DNA of 64,000 nt from Geothrix sp. PMB-07. GTDB taxonomy: Bacteria > Acidobacteriota > Holophagae > Holophagales > Holophagaceae. This document shows, piece after piece, positions 34,683 through 44,127 of the stretch. The DNA lies in NCBI RefSeq assembly GCF_030758935.1, contig NZ_CP132333.1:2790992-2854991 (forward strand), written 5' to 3'. A program made the position numbers and the translations under genes. The notes below the pieces were generated by a model that saw nothing but the letters and a program-made list of their open reading frames with translations, was not told where the DNA came from and searched no databases. Every line of letters starts with the position of its first letter. The first letter of the stretch is position 1.

Positions 34683-35777
34683 ATGAAAGCCATCGGCGTT
34701 TTGCTCCCCATCACCCTGATATTCCTGTCCGGGTGCGGAAAAACCGACTCCACCGCACCGGCGCCAGTCCCCGTCCAGGTGCGGCAACCGGCGGTGACGA
34801 ACCAACCCGACAGTGTGAATGTGAGCGGTTCCCTGCTGCCCGAGAACGGCCTGGTGATGGTTTCCTTCCTGGTGCCCGGCCGGGTGCTCAGTGTGGCCCA
34901 CCGGGAAGGCGATTTCGTGCGCAAGGGCGCGGTCCTGGCCGTGCTGGATTCCATCTCGCTCAAGGCCGCGGCCGATGCCGCGGCGGCCCAGGCGGCGGCG
35001 GCCCAGGTGGCCGCGGACCGGGCCGACGATGAGTGGCACCGCATGCAGCAGCTCTACGAATCCAGCAGCCTGGCGCCCAACGACTACCAGAAGTTCAAGG
35101 CGGGCCGCGAGGCCACGCAGGAGCAGCTGCGCCAGGCCCAGGCCGCGCAGGCCGCCGCCCGCAAGAACCTGACCGAGACCACCCTGGTGGCGCCTGTGGA
35201 CGGCTACATCTCCCGCCGGCTCATCGAACCCGGAGCCATGGCCGGCGCGGGCCAGCCCGTCTTCGAGCTGGGCGCCCTGGATCGCCTCGAGGTCTCCGTG
35301 GGGGTGCCGGAGGCCGACATCCCCCAGGTGCGCGTGGGACAAAAGGCGCTCGTCCGCATTCCCACCCTGCCCGGCCGCTCCTTTGAAGGCGTGACGAAGG
35401 TGGTGGGCGTCTCCGCCGATCCCGGCACCCGCACCTACCTGGTGCGCGTGGGCGTGCCGAACCCCGAGCACGTGCTGCGCCTGGGCATGGTGGCTGAGGT
35501 GAGCATCCTGGGGGACAAGGCCCGCGAAGTGGTCACCATTCCCGTGGAGGCCGTGGTCCGCGACACCCGCGGCGTCACCCAGGTCTACCAGTACTTCCCC
35601 GACAAGAAGCGTGTCTTCGCCCGGCGCGTGGAGCTGGGGGCCACCTCCGGCACCGAGGTGACCGTCAAGTCCGGTCTGGCCAAGAGTGACTGGCTGGTGA
35701 CCGCGGGCCAGGAGCGCCTGTGGGAGGGCGCCGCCGTGGAACCAGCCACCACGCCTGCTGCTGCCGGCCGGAGGTAG
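34683..35777 (+). CDS. RND periplasmic adaptor (membrane fusion) lipoprotein
   Basis: 364 residues from ATG 34683, with GGAG six bases upstream. Lipoprotein signal ending LIFLSGC. Order: barrel-sandwich half (FLVPGRVLSVAHREGDFVRKGAVLAVLD), an Ala-rich alpha-hairpin (about 95-160), the second half (TTLVAPVDGYISRRLIEPGAMAGAGQPVFEL), then beta-barrel and membrane-proximal domains. It couples the permease to an outer-membrane duct. The permease starts 4 nt after its stop. Substrate unknown; the permease looks like the multidrug rather than the metal branch. Confidence 0.9.
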   Translation: MKAIGVLLPITLIFLSGCGKTDSTAPAPVPVQVRQPAVTNQPDSVNVSGSLLPENGLVMVSFLVPGRVLSVAHREGDFVRKGAVLAVLDSISLKAAADAAAAQAAAAQVAADRADDEWHRMQQLYESSSLAPNDYQKFKAGREATQEQLRQAQAAQAAARKNLTETTLVAPVDGYISRRLIEPGAMAGAGQPVFELGALDRLEVSVGVPEADIPQVRVGQKALVRIPTLPGRSFEGVTKVVGVSADPGTRTYLVRVGVPNPEHVLRLGMVAEVSILGDKAREVVTIPVEAVVRDTRGVTQVYQYFPDKKRVFARRVELGATSGTEVTVKSGLAKSDWLVTAGQERLWEGAAVEPATTPAAAGRR

Positions 35778-35781
35778 GCCC

Positions 35782-38700
35782 ATGACCACGCCCATCAAGG
35801 CGGCCCTGCGCCATCCGGCCGTCACGATCATCCTCATCGCCATGGCCGTGGCGCTGGGCATCCACGCCTTCCGCAACATGCCGCGCATGGAGGATCCCAG
35901 CATCACCATCCGCACGGGCCTGGTCTTCGCCGCCTACCCGGGCGCCACGTCGGAGCAGGTGGAGCAGCAGGTCACCAAGACGCTGGAGGCCCACCTCTTC
36001 CGCTATCCGGAGATCCGCAAGGACAAGACCTTCTCCACCAGCCGCCCCGGCCTCTGCATCATCAACATGGAGCTGGAGGACAGCGTCAAGCAGGCCGATG
36101 TCTTCTGGGCCAAGCTGCGCCAGAACCTGGATCTGGCCAAGGCCACCGAGCTGCCCCGCGAAGTGATGGGGCCCATCATCAACTCCGACTTCGGCGACAC
36201 CGTGGCCCTGCTCATCGCCATCCGGGGCCAGCGCTACGGCTACCGGGAACTCACCGATTACGTGGACCGCATCAAGGACGAGGTGCGGCAGGTGCGCGAG
36301 GTGGGCAAGCTGGCCACGTACGGCGGGCAGAACGAACAGATCCGCATCTCCGCCAGCCTGGACCGCCTCTCCCAGTACTTCGCCAACCCCATGGACACCA
36401 TCCAGGCCCTGCAGCAGCGCAACATCATCCTGCGCTCCGGCAACCTGGAAGTGGGCGCCTCCAAGGTGCCCATGCGCACCACCGGCGCCTTCACCGCTGA
36501 GGAGGAGGTCCGCAAGGTGATGGTGGGCCTCTCCCGCACGGGCCAGCCGGTCTACATCCAGGACTTCGCCCAGGTGGAACGCTTGTACTCGGATCCCACC
36601 TTCCTGGTGCGCTACGACGGCGACCCATGCGTGCTGCTGGCCGTGGAGATGCAGAAGGGCAAGAACATCGTCCAGATGGGCGAGAAGCTCTCCGCCGTCT
36701 TCCAGCGCATGGAGCGCACCCTGCCGCCGGACCTCAAGATGGACTTCATCGCCAACCAGCCCCAGGTGGTGGAGGAGCGCATCTCCGGGCTCACCCACGA
36801 GTTCCTGCTGGCCATCGGCTCAGTGATCCTGGTGACCATCCTGCTGCTGCCCATCCGCGTGGCGCTCATCGCGGCCCTGGCCATCCCCATCACCATGCTG
36901 GCCACCCTGGGCGCCATGAATGGCCTGGGCGTGGAGCTGCACCAGGTCTCCATCGCGGCGCTCATCGTGGTGCTGGGCATCGTGGTGGACGATGCCATCG
37001 TCATCGCCGACAACTACATTGAGCTGCTCGACCACCAGGTGCCCCGGGCCGAGGCCGCCTGGCGCTGCGCCACGGAGGTGGTGGTGCCCGTCACCACCGC
37101 CACACTGACCATCATCTCGTCCTTTCTGCCCCTGCTGATCCTGGCGGGCAGCTCCGGCGAGTTCATCTTCGCCCTGCCCATCACCGTGGCCGTGGCGCTG
37201 GTGGTCTCCTTCTGCGTGGCCATCTTCCTCACGCCCCTGCTCTCCCACACCTTCATCAAGCAGGGCCTCCATGCGGAAGAAGGCCAGAAGGCCGGCGGCT
37301 TCGACATGCTGGGCCGCCTTCAGGCCGTCTACAACCGCGCCATCGCCCACTTCATGGCCCACCACAAGCAGGCCATCCTGCTCGGCGTCGCCGCCTTCCT
37401 GCTGGGCCTGGGCCTCATGAAGGTCATCCCGCAGCAGTTCTTCCCCGCGGCGGAGCGCGACCAGTTCGTGATTGACGTGTGGATGCCCGCGGGCACCCGC
37501 ATCGCCAGCACAGACCAGGTCATGCGGCGCATCGAGGGCCACCTGGCCAAGGAGGGCCGCGTGGCCCACATGGCCAGCTTCGTGGGCCAGAGCGCCCCGC
37601 GCTTCTACTACAACGTGAACCCCCAGCAGCCCGATGAATCCTACGGCCAGTTCATCATCCAGTCCAAGTCCGCCAAGGCCACGCCTGGCCTCGTGGCGGA
37701 TCTGCAGAAGGGCCTGGGCCAGCTGGTGCCCGAGGCCATGGTGCTGGTGAAGGAGCTGCAGCAGGGCTCCCAGCAGGAGGCGCCGGTGGAGGTGCGCATC
37801 TCGGGACCTGAGCTCGGTGAGCTGCGCCGCCTGGGCGACCAGGTGCAGGGCTTCATGCGCGAGGCCTCCTTCTCCCGCTTCATCCACACGGACGGCCGCA
37901 ACGACTCCATGCTGCTGGACGTGGACGTGAACCAGGAGCTGGTGAACCGCCTGGGGCTCAGCAATGCGCTGGTGTCGGGCACCCTGGCAGGCGCCTTCGA
38001 CGGCGCGCCCGTGAGCACCTTCTGGGAGGGCGACCGGGCCGTGGCCATCACCCTGCGCCTGGCCCCCGAGAACCGCAACAGCTTCGGCGATGTGAAGGAC
38101 GCCTACATCACCTCGCCCCTGACGCGCACCAGCGCCCCGGTGCGCGCGGTGGCGACCCTGAAGCCCGAGTGGCAGAACAGCCGCATCGTCCACCGCAACG
38201 GCGTGCGCACCCTCACGGTGCGGGCCTTCACCGAGCGCGGCCACTACGGCTCGGAGCTGCTGCGCGCCATTGATCCCAAGGTCAAGGGTCTGCAGCTGCC
38301 CACGGGCTACCGCATCGCCTACGGCGGCGAGATCGCCAACCAGAACGAGACCTTCCCCCAGATGGTGCTGGCCCTCTGCATCAGCCTGGTGGGCATCTTC
38401 CTCATCCTGCTCATCCAGTTCCGCACCATCTCCGATCCGCTGGTGGTGATGTCCTCCATCCCCCTGGCCCTCTTCGGCGCCATGGCCGGGCTGCTGCTCA
38501 CGGGCAACCCCTTCGGACTCACGGCCTTCATCGGCCTCATCAGCCTCTGCGGCATCGTGGTGCGCAACGGCATCATCCTCGTGGACTACATCAAGGAGAA
38601 GGTGGCCGAAGGGCACAGCCTGGAGCAGGCGGCCATGGAGGCCGGCGAGCGGCGCCTTCGCCCCATTTTCCTTACCACCATGGCCGCGGCCGTGGGCGTC

Positions 38701-39096
38701 ACGCCCATGATCCTGTCGCGCTCGGCCATGTGGAGCCCCCTGGCCAGCGTCATCGCCGTGGGCCTCATCTTCTCCATGTTCTTCACGCTGCTGGTGGTGC
38801 CGGTGCTCTACGTGATGGTGGAATCCAAGGTGGAGCAGCGCCATCACGGCGGCGCCAATGCCACTTCCCAGGCCACCGGTCTGGCGCTGCTGCTGGCCTG
38901 CCTCGCCCTGCCCCTGCAGGCGCAGGAAACCCAGCCGCCCGCCCCCCGAAAGGTCACAGTGAATGAGGCCATCCAGCTGGCCCTGACCCAGAGTTCCGCC
39001 GTGAAGATCGCGCGGGCCGCTGTGCAGGAGAACCGCGCCAAGGTCACCGCCGCCACCGGCGACTACTTCCCGCAGTTGTCGCTGGACGCCACCTAA
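35782..39096 (+). CDS. RND efflux permease fused to the N-terminus of a TolC-like protein
   Basis: 1104 residues. About 1-1025 is a complete RND permease: N-terminal helix, two porter loops, the proton-relay IVVDDAIVIADNYIELL, and a last helix FFTLLVVPVLYVMVESK. The frame does not stop there but goes on through QRHHGGANATSQ, a hydrophobic segment GLALLLACLALPLQAQ, and the start of an outer-membrane efflux protein (KVTVNEAIQLALTQSSAVKIARAAV), then stops at TAA 39094. The next frame continues that protein. The fusion is unusual; similar permease-TolC fusions exist among metal pumps of Bacteroidetes, as far as I recall. Confidence 0.85.
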   Translation: MTTPIKAALRHPAVTIILIAMAVALGIHAFRNMPRMEDPSITIRTGLVFAAYPGATSEQVEQQVTKTLEAHLFRYPEIRKDKTFSTSRPGLCIINMELEDSVKQADVFWAKLRQNLDLAKATELPREVMGPIINSDFGDTVALLIAIRGQRYGYRELTDYVDRIKDEVRQVREVGKLATYGGQNEQIRISASLDRLSQYFANPMDTIQALQQRNIILRSGNLEVGASKVPMRTTGAFTAEEEVRKVMVGLSRTGQPVYIQDFAQVERLYSDPTFLVRYDGDPCVLLAVEMQKGKNIVQMGEKLSAVFQRMERTLPPDLKMDFIANQPQVVEERISGLTHEFLLAIGSVILVTILLLPIRVALIAALAIPITMLATLGAMNGLGVELHQVSIAALIVVLGIVVDDAIVIADNYIELLDHQVPRAEAAWRCATEVVVPVTTATLTIISSFLPLLILAGSSGEFIFALPITVAVALVVSFCVAIFLTPLLSHTFIKQGLHAEEGQKAGGFDMLGRLQAVYNRAIAHFMAHHKQAILLGVAAFLLGLGLMKVIPQQFFPAAERDQFVIDVWMPAGTRIASTDQVMRRIEGHLAKEGRVAHMASFVGQSAPRFYYNVNPQQPDESYGQFIIQSKSAKATPGLVADLQKGLGQLVPEAMVLVKELQQGSQQEAPVEVRISGPELGELRRLGDQVQGFMREASFSRFIHTDGRNDSMLLDVDVNQELVNRLGLSNALVSGTLAGAFDGAPVSTFWEGDRAVAITLRLAPENRNSFGDVKDAYITSPLTRTSAPVRAVATLKPEWQNSRIVHRNGVRTLTVRAFTERGHYGSELLRAIDPKVKGLQLPTGYRIAYGGEIANQNETFPQMVLALCISLVGIFLILLIQFRTISDPLVVMSSIPLALFGAMAGLLLTGNPFGLTAFIGLISLCGIVVRNGIILVDYIKEKVAEGHSLEQAAMEAGERRLRPIFLTTMAAAVGVTPMILSRSAMWSPLASVIAVGLIFSMFFTLLVVPVLYVMVESKVEQRHHGGANATSQATGLALLLACLALPLQAQETQPPAPRKVTVNEAIQLALTQSSAVKIARAAVQENRAKVTAATGDYFPQLSLDAT

Positions 39097-39100
39097 CCTG

Positions 39101-40210
39101 GTGCTGGACAAACCGCAGGGCGTGACCTTCCCGGCGGGGAGCTTCGGCACCATCCCCGGCCTCGGCCCCTTCCCCACCCAGCCCATGACGATCAACCAGG
39201 GCTCGAACCACCTCACCCTGGCCAACGCCACCCTGGCCCAGCCCCTGACCCAGCTCTTCAAGGTGCGGCAGGGGGATCACGTGGCCACCTCCGATCACCA
39301 GGTCGCGGACGCGGAGCTGAAGAAGACCGAGGCCACCGTGGCCTTCGGCGTGCGGCAGCTCTGCTACGGCATCCTTGTGGCAAGCCGACAGTGCGAGGCG
39401 GGCAAGGCGGGCGTCGAGGCCTCAGAGCTGGCCCTGCGCGACAGCGAGAAGGCCCAACAGGCCGGGAACGTGCTCAGCGTGGTGGTCACCGGCGCCAAGG
39501 CCGCCTGGCTTCAGAGTCGGCAGAGCCTGCTGGCCGCCGAGAACCAGCTGGCGGACCTCCAAGGCGACCTGGTGGACCTCCTGGGCCTGCCCACGGGCAC
39601 GCCGCTGGAGCTGGTCGACACCGAGACTTCCAGCCCCGAGCCGGAGCGGTCGGCTCTCCTTCAGGCCGCCCAGGCCCGCAACCCCGAGCTGCTGGCCGCC
39701 CGCCAGACCCTGGCCAAGGCCCAGGCAGGGCACCGTGCCGCCCAGCTGGACTACATCCCCAACATCGGCGCCTTCGCCCGCTACACCCAGCAGAGCGGTG
39801 TCCCCTTCATCGCCGACCACGGCTTCACCTACGGGCTGCAGGCCAGCTGGACCCTCTTCGACTGGGGCAAGCGCCGGGGGCTGGTGGGCCAGCGCTCCGC
39901 CCAGGTGCTCCAGGCCGAAGAGAACCTGCGCCGCCTGGAGAACAAGGTGGCCCTCGACGTCGAGAAGGGCCTCCGCAAACTGGGCCAGGCCAAACTGACG
40001 GAGGAGATGGCCCAGGAAGCCCTGGCGCTCCGCACCGAGTCGGATCGCCTGGCGGCCAACCAGCTCAAGGCGGGGGTCATCGCCCCCGCCAAGCGCGCCG
40101 AGGCCGTCGCCGCCGCCCGCAAGGCCGAGGCCGACCACCTGCAGGCCCGCCTGGGCGTGCGGCTGGCCCTGGCGGAGCTGGACCGGCTCTCAGGCAAGGC
40201 CCTGCCCTAG
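39101..40210 (+). pseudogene. Remainder of the TolC-like efflux protein, out of frame
   Basis: About 369 residues of outer-membrane efflux protein: LANATLAQPLTQLFKVRQGDHVA, QLDYIPNIGAFARYTQQSGVPF, GLQASWTLFDWGKRRGLVGQ. It has no signal peptide of its own. Removing one A from the TAAC at 39094-39097 would join the permease frame as LDATYLVLDKPQG and give one protein of about 1475 residues. Either a real 1-nt insertion, a sequencing error, or a frameshifted gene. Its stop overlaps the convergent ferritin-VIT gene's stop. Confidence 0.75.
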
Positions 40211-41319
40211 CTCAGCTGGGCCCCGAACAATCGGCCCAACCCGAAGGTCGCCGCGGCGCAGGCCCCGGCCGTCAACAGCTGCCGCAGGGCCGAGAAGGAG
40301 GCCGACCGCCCGTTGAACAGCGAGGTCACCATGCCCACCAGCAGCAGGGCCAGGGCGCTCAGCAGCACGCTGCCGACCATGGCGACGCGCCCCTGCAAGA
40401 ACAGGAAGGGCAGCAGGGGCATGAGGGCGCCCAGGGCGAAGAGCACGAAGGAGGTCGCCGCCGCCCGCCAGGGATTGCCGCCCAGCTCCTTCGGATCGAG
40501 GCCCAGCTCCTCCCGGGCCAGGGCATCCAGGGCGGTGGCCGGGTCCGCCATGAGGTGGCCCGCCACGCGCTCGGCATCCTCCTGGGACATGCCCTTGGCG
40601 CGGTAGATGAGCACCAGCTCCTGCTGCTCGGCTTCGGGCGTCTCCTCCAGCTCCTGGGCCTCCCGGGCCAGCTGCGAGCCAGCCAACTCACGGGCGTTGG
40701 TCACTGACAGCCACTCGCCCAGGGCCATCGACATGGCCCCCGCCAGCAGGCCCGCCACACCCGTGAGCAGCACCGTCCGGGGCTCGGCGCCCGCGCCGGC
40801 CACGCCCAGGATGAGGCAGAGGTTGGACACCAGCCCATCGTTGGCCCCTAGGACGGCCGCGCGCAGATCATTGCCGCTGGCCACGCCCTGGTGCCAGGGC
40901 TCGGCCTCGGCGATGGTGGGGCCGCCCACAGGACCCCGGGCGATGGCCTGCACGATGGCGGCGTGCCCGCGTTCCTCGCCTGACAGGGCCGCAGCATCCG
41001 CCTGTCCGGCGTACTTGTTGCGATCCGCGAACTCGGCGGCGGCCACGGTGGTGATGACGAAGCCCGGTCCGAACCAGCGGATGAGGCGGCGCATGAGGCG
41101 GGTCTTCAGCTCCGGCCGAAAGCGCGGCGCGGGCACGCCTGCAGCCTCGAGCTTGGCCAGCCAGACCTTCGCGTGGCGGCGCTCGGACTCCGCCAGCTGG
41201 CGGAAGATGTCCTTGCGGGTGGGCTCGGGCTCCGCCTGGGACAGGGCGTCATAGATGGCCGCGCCGTTCATCTCGTCCCGCCAGTTGTCCAGGTGGCGCT
41301 GGGTCTTGGCGTGGGTCAT
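40207..41319 (-). CDS. Ferritin-like domain fused to VIT1/CCC1 iron transporter (MbfA-like)
   Basis: 370 residues from ATG 41319, with GGAG five bases upstream. Residues about 1-140 form a rubrerythrin/ferritin-like helical domain with iron ligands E17 and ExxRRH near 45 (AESERRHAKVW), and SGEERGHAAIV near 115. Residues about 160-370 are a VIT/CCC1 transporter (DGLVSNLCLILGVAGA, GAMSMALGEWLSVTNARE, and the typical cytoplasmic metal-binding loop QEDAERVAGHLM). Such fusions (MbfA) export iron or manganese from the cytoplasm. Convergent with the TolC remnant. Confidence 0.88.
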   Translation of the reverse strand: MTHAKTQRHLDNWRDEMNGAAIYDALSQAEPEPTRKDIFRQLAESERRHAKVWLAKLEAAGVPAPRFRPELKTRLMRRLIRWFGPGFVITTVAAAEFADRNKYAGQADAAALSGEERGHAAIVQAIARGPVGGPTIAEAEPWHQGVASGNDLRAAVLGANDGLVSNLCLILGVAGAGAEPRTVLLTGVAGLLAGAMSMALGEWLSVTNARELAGSQLAREAQELEETPEAEQQELVLIYRAKGMSQEDAERVAGHLMADPATALDALAREELGLDPKELGGNPWRAAATSFVLFALGALMPLLPFLFLQGRVAMVGSVLLSALALLLVGMVTSLFNGRSASFSALRQLLTAGACAAATFGLGRLFGAQLS

Positions 41320-41485
41320 GGCGGCTCCGGGTGCGAGGGGGACGGTTCTGTCCATACTGCCCGGTCTCTGGCGGGCTCACCCGCTGCATGTCTGCGAAAA
41401 CCATCCGGAAAAGCCGGGCCCCGCCAACCCTGGCCGAGATCTCCCTCAAACGCCAGCTGACCTTTTCACCGGCCATCACTGTTGG

Positions 41486-41578
41486 ATGCTTGCTTCTGAT
41501 GAGATGTCCCGCACCGCCTCAGATCTCGCCCGCATCGCCGAGCAGCTCTCTTCGCTCATGAGGCAGTTCAAGATCTGA
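41486..41578 (+). pseudogene. Remnant: C-terminal tail of a methyl-accepting chemotaxis protein
   Basis: A 30-residue frame ends in DEMSRTASDLARIAEQLSSLMRQFKI, which matches the usual last 25 residues of chemotaxis receptors (amphipathic helix ending FKI/FRL). No signalling domain precedes it; the similarity starts abruptly near 41497. Best read as what is left of a deleted receptor. A real 30-residue protein cannot be ruled out, since ATG 41486 has GGAT just before it. Confidence 0.5.
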
Positions 41579-41587
41579 ACGCCCGCT

Positions 41588-43981
41588 TCAGAAAGTCCAT
41601 TTCACCCGGGCGGCCAGGGTGCGCGGAGGAATCACGTGCGTCCCGCCGAAGGTGCTGAGGAAGTTGTAGAGCCCCTTTTCGTCGGTGGCATTGAGGAGAT
41701 CGACCCCCACCGTGAGTCGCTTGCCGGTGGCCAGCTTCCAAGCCTGGCTCAGGCTCAGATCCCAGGTGGTCCTGGGCTTGATGCGCCAAGTGCCTTCGGA
41801 ATCCTGATGCACGTAGGCGGCGCCGAAGGCGTAGTCGGGGTTGCCCCTGACCTCGCCCGGATCGCTGGCAACCAGGCCCGAATCGTAGCGACCGATCACC
41901 TGGGCCGTGAAGCCTTCGTGCTCGTAGGCGATGCCCACCTGGACGCTGAGCTTTTGATCGTGATCGATGAGGAAACGCTCCCCCGGCGCGGCCTCAGGCG
42001 CCTCCAGCTGCAGGCCGCCGACGAGCGGCGCCTGGAAGATGGCGCGGGTCTTCCCCAGGCTTGCGTAGCCCGACCATCCGTTCACGGGCACCAGGTCCAC
42101 CCGCAGGTTCATGCCCCGGAAGAGGCCGCGGTCCGCGCCCACTGGGAACAGCACACCGGTGTTGAGGAATTGGGCATTGTCACCGGCATTCCGGCTGTGT
42201 TTCTCCCAGTACTCCACCATCACCCGCCCGGCCCTGCCGAGCTGCTGCTCCACGCCGTAGCTGAAGGAATCCTGGTGTTCCGGGCGCAGGGGCTGGCGGG
42301 GCGTGCCCGCCTGGGGGCCCAGGTCCCAGGCCTGCTGCGAAAGCGAGAGCGCGAGGTTCTCGTGCTCCCGGAGGATCATGAGCCGGTCGTAGCTGGCGCG
42401 CAGGACGGTTCCCGTGGCATCCACCCGGTAGCTGAGCCCGATCCGGGGCTGCAGCTGGTTGTCCGAGATCTCGGCCACGGTGTAGGCGTCGTGGCGCAGC
42501 CCCAGGGCGAGGAAGAAGGCACCCAGGTGGATGTCATTCTGCACGAAGGCCGACGTGAGGGTGGGACGCAGACCCGCATCGAAGTGGAAGATGTGGCCCC
42601 CGCCCGAAGGGGTGTAAGGATGCATGCGATCCGTCGGATCGGGGAAGACCGTGTCATCGGTGATCGCAAAATCAAAGCGCTCCTGCAGCGGGAAGGCGAT
42701 GTGCTGGACACCGACCTTCAACAGGTTTTCCTTGCCCCAGCGTTGGGTAAAGGAGGCCATCAGCCCCAGGTTGTCCAGGCTGCGATCCTGCCGGGCCCAG
42801 TAGGGGAAATCGGGATGTCCGGAATCGGTGAACCCTTCTGCCAGGGCCGTCGTGGGCTTCAGCTCCGCCCGCGAGGTCCGGTAGAACAGTGAAGCATCCA
42901 GGCTCTGAGCCGCACTGAAGAGGTGCGTCCAGGCGAGGCTGGCATTCGCATCCGAGGTGCTGGCCCGCTGATCCTGTCCCTGGGCCTGCTGAGAGGTCAG
43001 GTTCGCCACCTGCCGGTCGGTACGACCACCGGACACCGAGAAGCGAAGCGTGTCCGCGCTTCCAAGGATCCAGTCGAAGCGGGAGAAGGCCCGGCCCGTC
43101 TTCCCGTGGTTGTGCAGGTTCTCGAAGTTGACAGGATCCAGGAAGCGGTCGCTCTCGCTGGCCGCGCCGCTCACGAACCAGCCGAACGAGGCAGACCCGC
43201 CACGGGCATTGAACCCAGCCTCGAAGGTCTGGAACCGGGCGGCCCCGAAGGAGGCCTCCCCTTCAAAACCGTTGGCCGCGCCAAGACCGGACTTCGTGGT
43301 GAGGTTCACCACCACCACCGGCTTGCCGCCGTACTCGGCGGAGATGCCGCCGGTGATGACCTCCATGCTCTCCACCTGGGAGGGGTCCATGCTGTTGCTG
43401 AAGGTGGCGTGCATCTGGTCCGACACCGGAATGCCATCCACCACGTAGGTCATCTGGCCATGGCTGCCCCGGAAATGGAAACGGCCATTCTCATCGGCGA
43501 TGAAACCGGGCGTGGCCAGGAGAATGCTTTCCATCGCCCGGCTCTGGACCGCCGCAGGGGTGCGCTCGATGGCGCTCTTGTCGATGTCCAGGTGGGTGGA
43601 GGGGTGATCCTCCACCAACCGGAGATTCTCCTCCACGGCCACCACGGCGCCCTCGGGTTTGAGCGCAACGGCCACCACCAGGGGCAGCTGGCTGTGGACG
43701 TCCACGTCGAGGTGACCCGGCAACAGGCCCGCGGCCCTGGTGTCCAGGTGATAGGTGTTGAAGGGCACATTCTGAAAGGTGAAGCCCCCTTTGGCATCGC
43801 TCCGGACCCGCTGCCGGTAGCCAGACACGGGATTCGACAGGATGAGGGTGGCGCCGCCCACCGGCCGCCCCTGATCATCGGCCACCTGGCCTGAAACCAC
43901 CCCGCTGCTCGCGGAGGCCGCCATGGCGGAACCCGCAGCCAGCGTGCAAACCAGGGATGTGCGCATCAAGGATCGAAGCAT
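41588..43981 (-). CDS. TonB-dependent receptor with carboxypeptidase-like regulatory domain
   Basis: 797 residues. Signal peptide, then a beta-sandwich regulatory domain (about 30-110, GQVADDQGRPVGGATLILSNP), a plug (about 125-235, with MTYVVDGIPVSDQMHATFSNSM and VESMEVITGGISAEYGGKPV), and a full barrel ending in ARVKWTF. No TonB box is easily seen. It imports an unknown ligand. Upstream are an AT-rich 19-bp palindrome and 8-bp inverted arms that fit a metal-type repressor site. Start: ATG 43981, with alternatives a few codons upstream. Confidence 0.9.
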   Translation of the reverse strand: MLRSLMRTSLVCTLAAGSAMAASASSGVVSGQVADDQGRPVGGATLILSNPVSGYRQRVRSDAKGGFTFQNVPFNTYHLDTRAAGLLPGHLDVDVHSQLPLVVAVALKPEGAVVAVEENLRLVEDHPSTHLDIDKSAIERTPAAVQSRAMESILLATPGFIADENGRFHFRGSHGQMTYVVDGIPVSDQMHATFSNSMDPSQVESMEVITGGISAEYGGKPVVVVNLTTKSGLGAANGFEGEASFGAARFQTFEAGFNARGGSASFGWFVSGAASESDRFLDPVNFENLHNHGKTGRAFSRFDWILGSADTLRFSVSGGRTDRQVANLTSQQAQGQDQRASTSDANASLAWTHLFSAAQSLDASLFYRTSRAELKPTTALAEGFTDSGHPDFPYWARQDRSLDNLGLMASFTQRWGKENLLKVGVQHIAFPLQERFDFAITDDTVFPDPTDRMHPYTPSGGGHIFHFDAGLRPTLTSAFVQNDIHLGAFFLALGLRHDAYTVAEISDNQLQPRIGLSYRVDATGTVLRASYDRLMILREHENLALSLSQQAWDLGPQAGTPRQPLRPEHQDSFSYGVEQQLGRAGRVMVEYWEKHSRNAGDNAQFLNTGVLFPVGADRGLFRGMNLRVDLVPVNGWSGYASLGKTRAIFQAPLVGGLQLEAPEAAPGERFLIDHDQKLSVQVGIAYEHEGFTAQVIGRYDSGLVASDPGEVRGNPDYAFGAAYVHQDSEGTWRIKPRTTWDLSLSQAWKLATGKRLTVGVDLLNATDEKGLYNFLSTFGGTHVIPPRTLAARVKWTF

Positions 43982-44019
43982 CGGAATCACCACCAGATGA
44001 AATCATTTTCTATTAGCGC

Positions 44020-44065
44020 GTGAACGTCAATGAAAATTATTTCCATTTACGATCTCGACGTTCAC
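44020..44065. promoter_or_regulatory. Nested palindromes between divergent transport genes
   Basis: GTGAACGT (44020-44027) and its exact complement ACGTTCAC (44058-44065) enclose an AT-rich 19-bp palindrome AATGAAAATTATTTCCATT (44029-44047, one mismatched pair). The 19-bp size recalls a Fur-type box; the outer arms recall a TetR-type half-site pair. Placed to control the TonB receptor, the MacA-like operon or both. Confidence 0.5.
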
Positions 44066-44127
44066 TAAACCACTTGCTCTGCCGGGCGAAGCATATGCAT
44101 CTTTAGCCCCTTGGGGAGGCCTTTGAC

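Noticed and set aside
36820-39261. 813-codon minus-strand frame opposite the RND permease
   Set aside because: His/Gly/Asp-rich translation with no recognisable motif; the plus strand encodes a complete RND permease over the same span.
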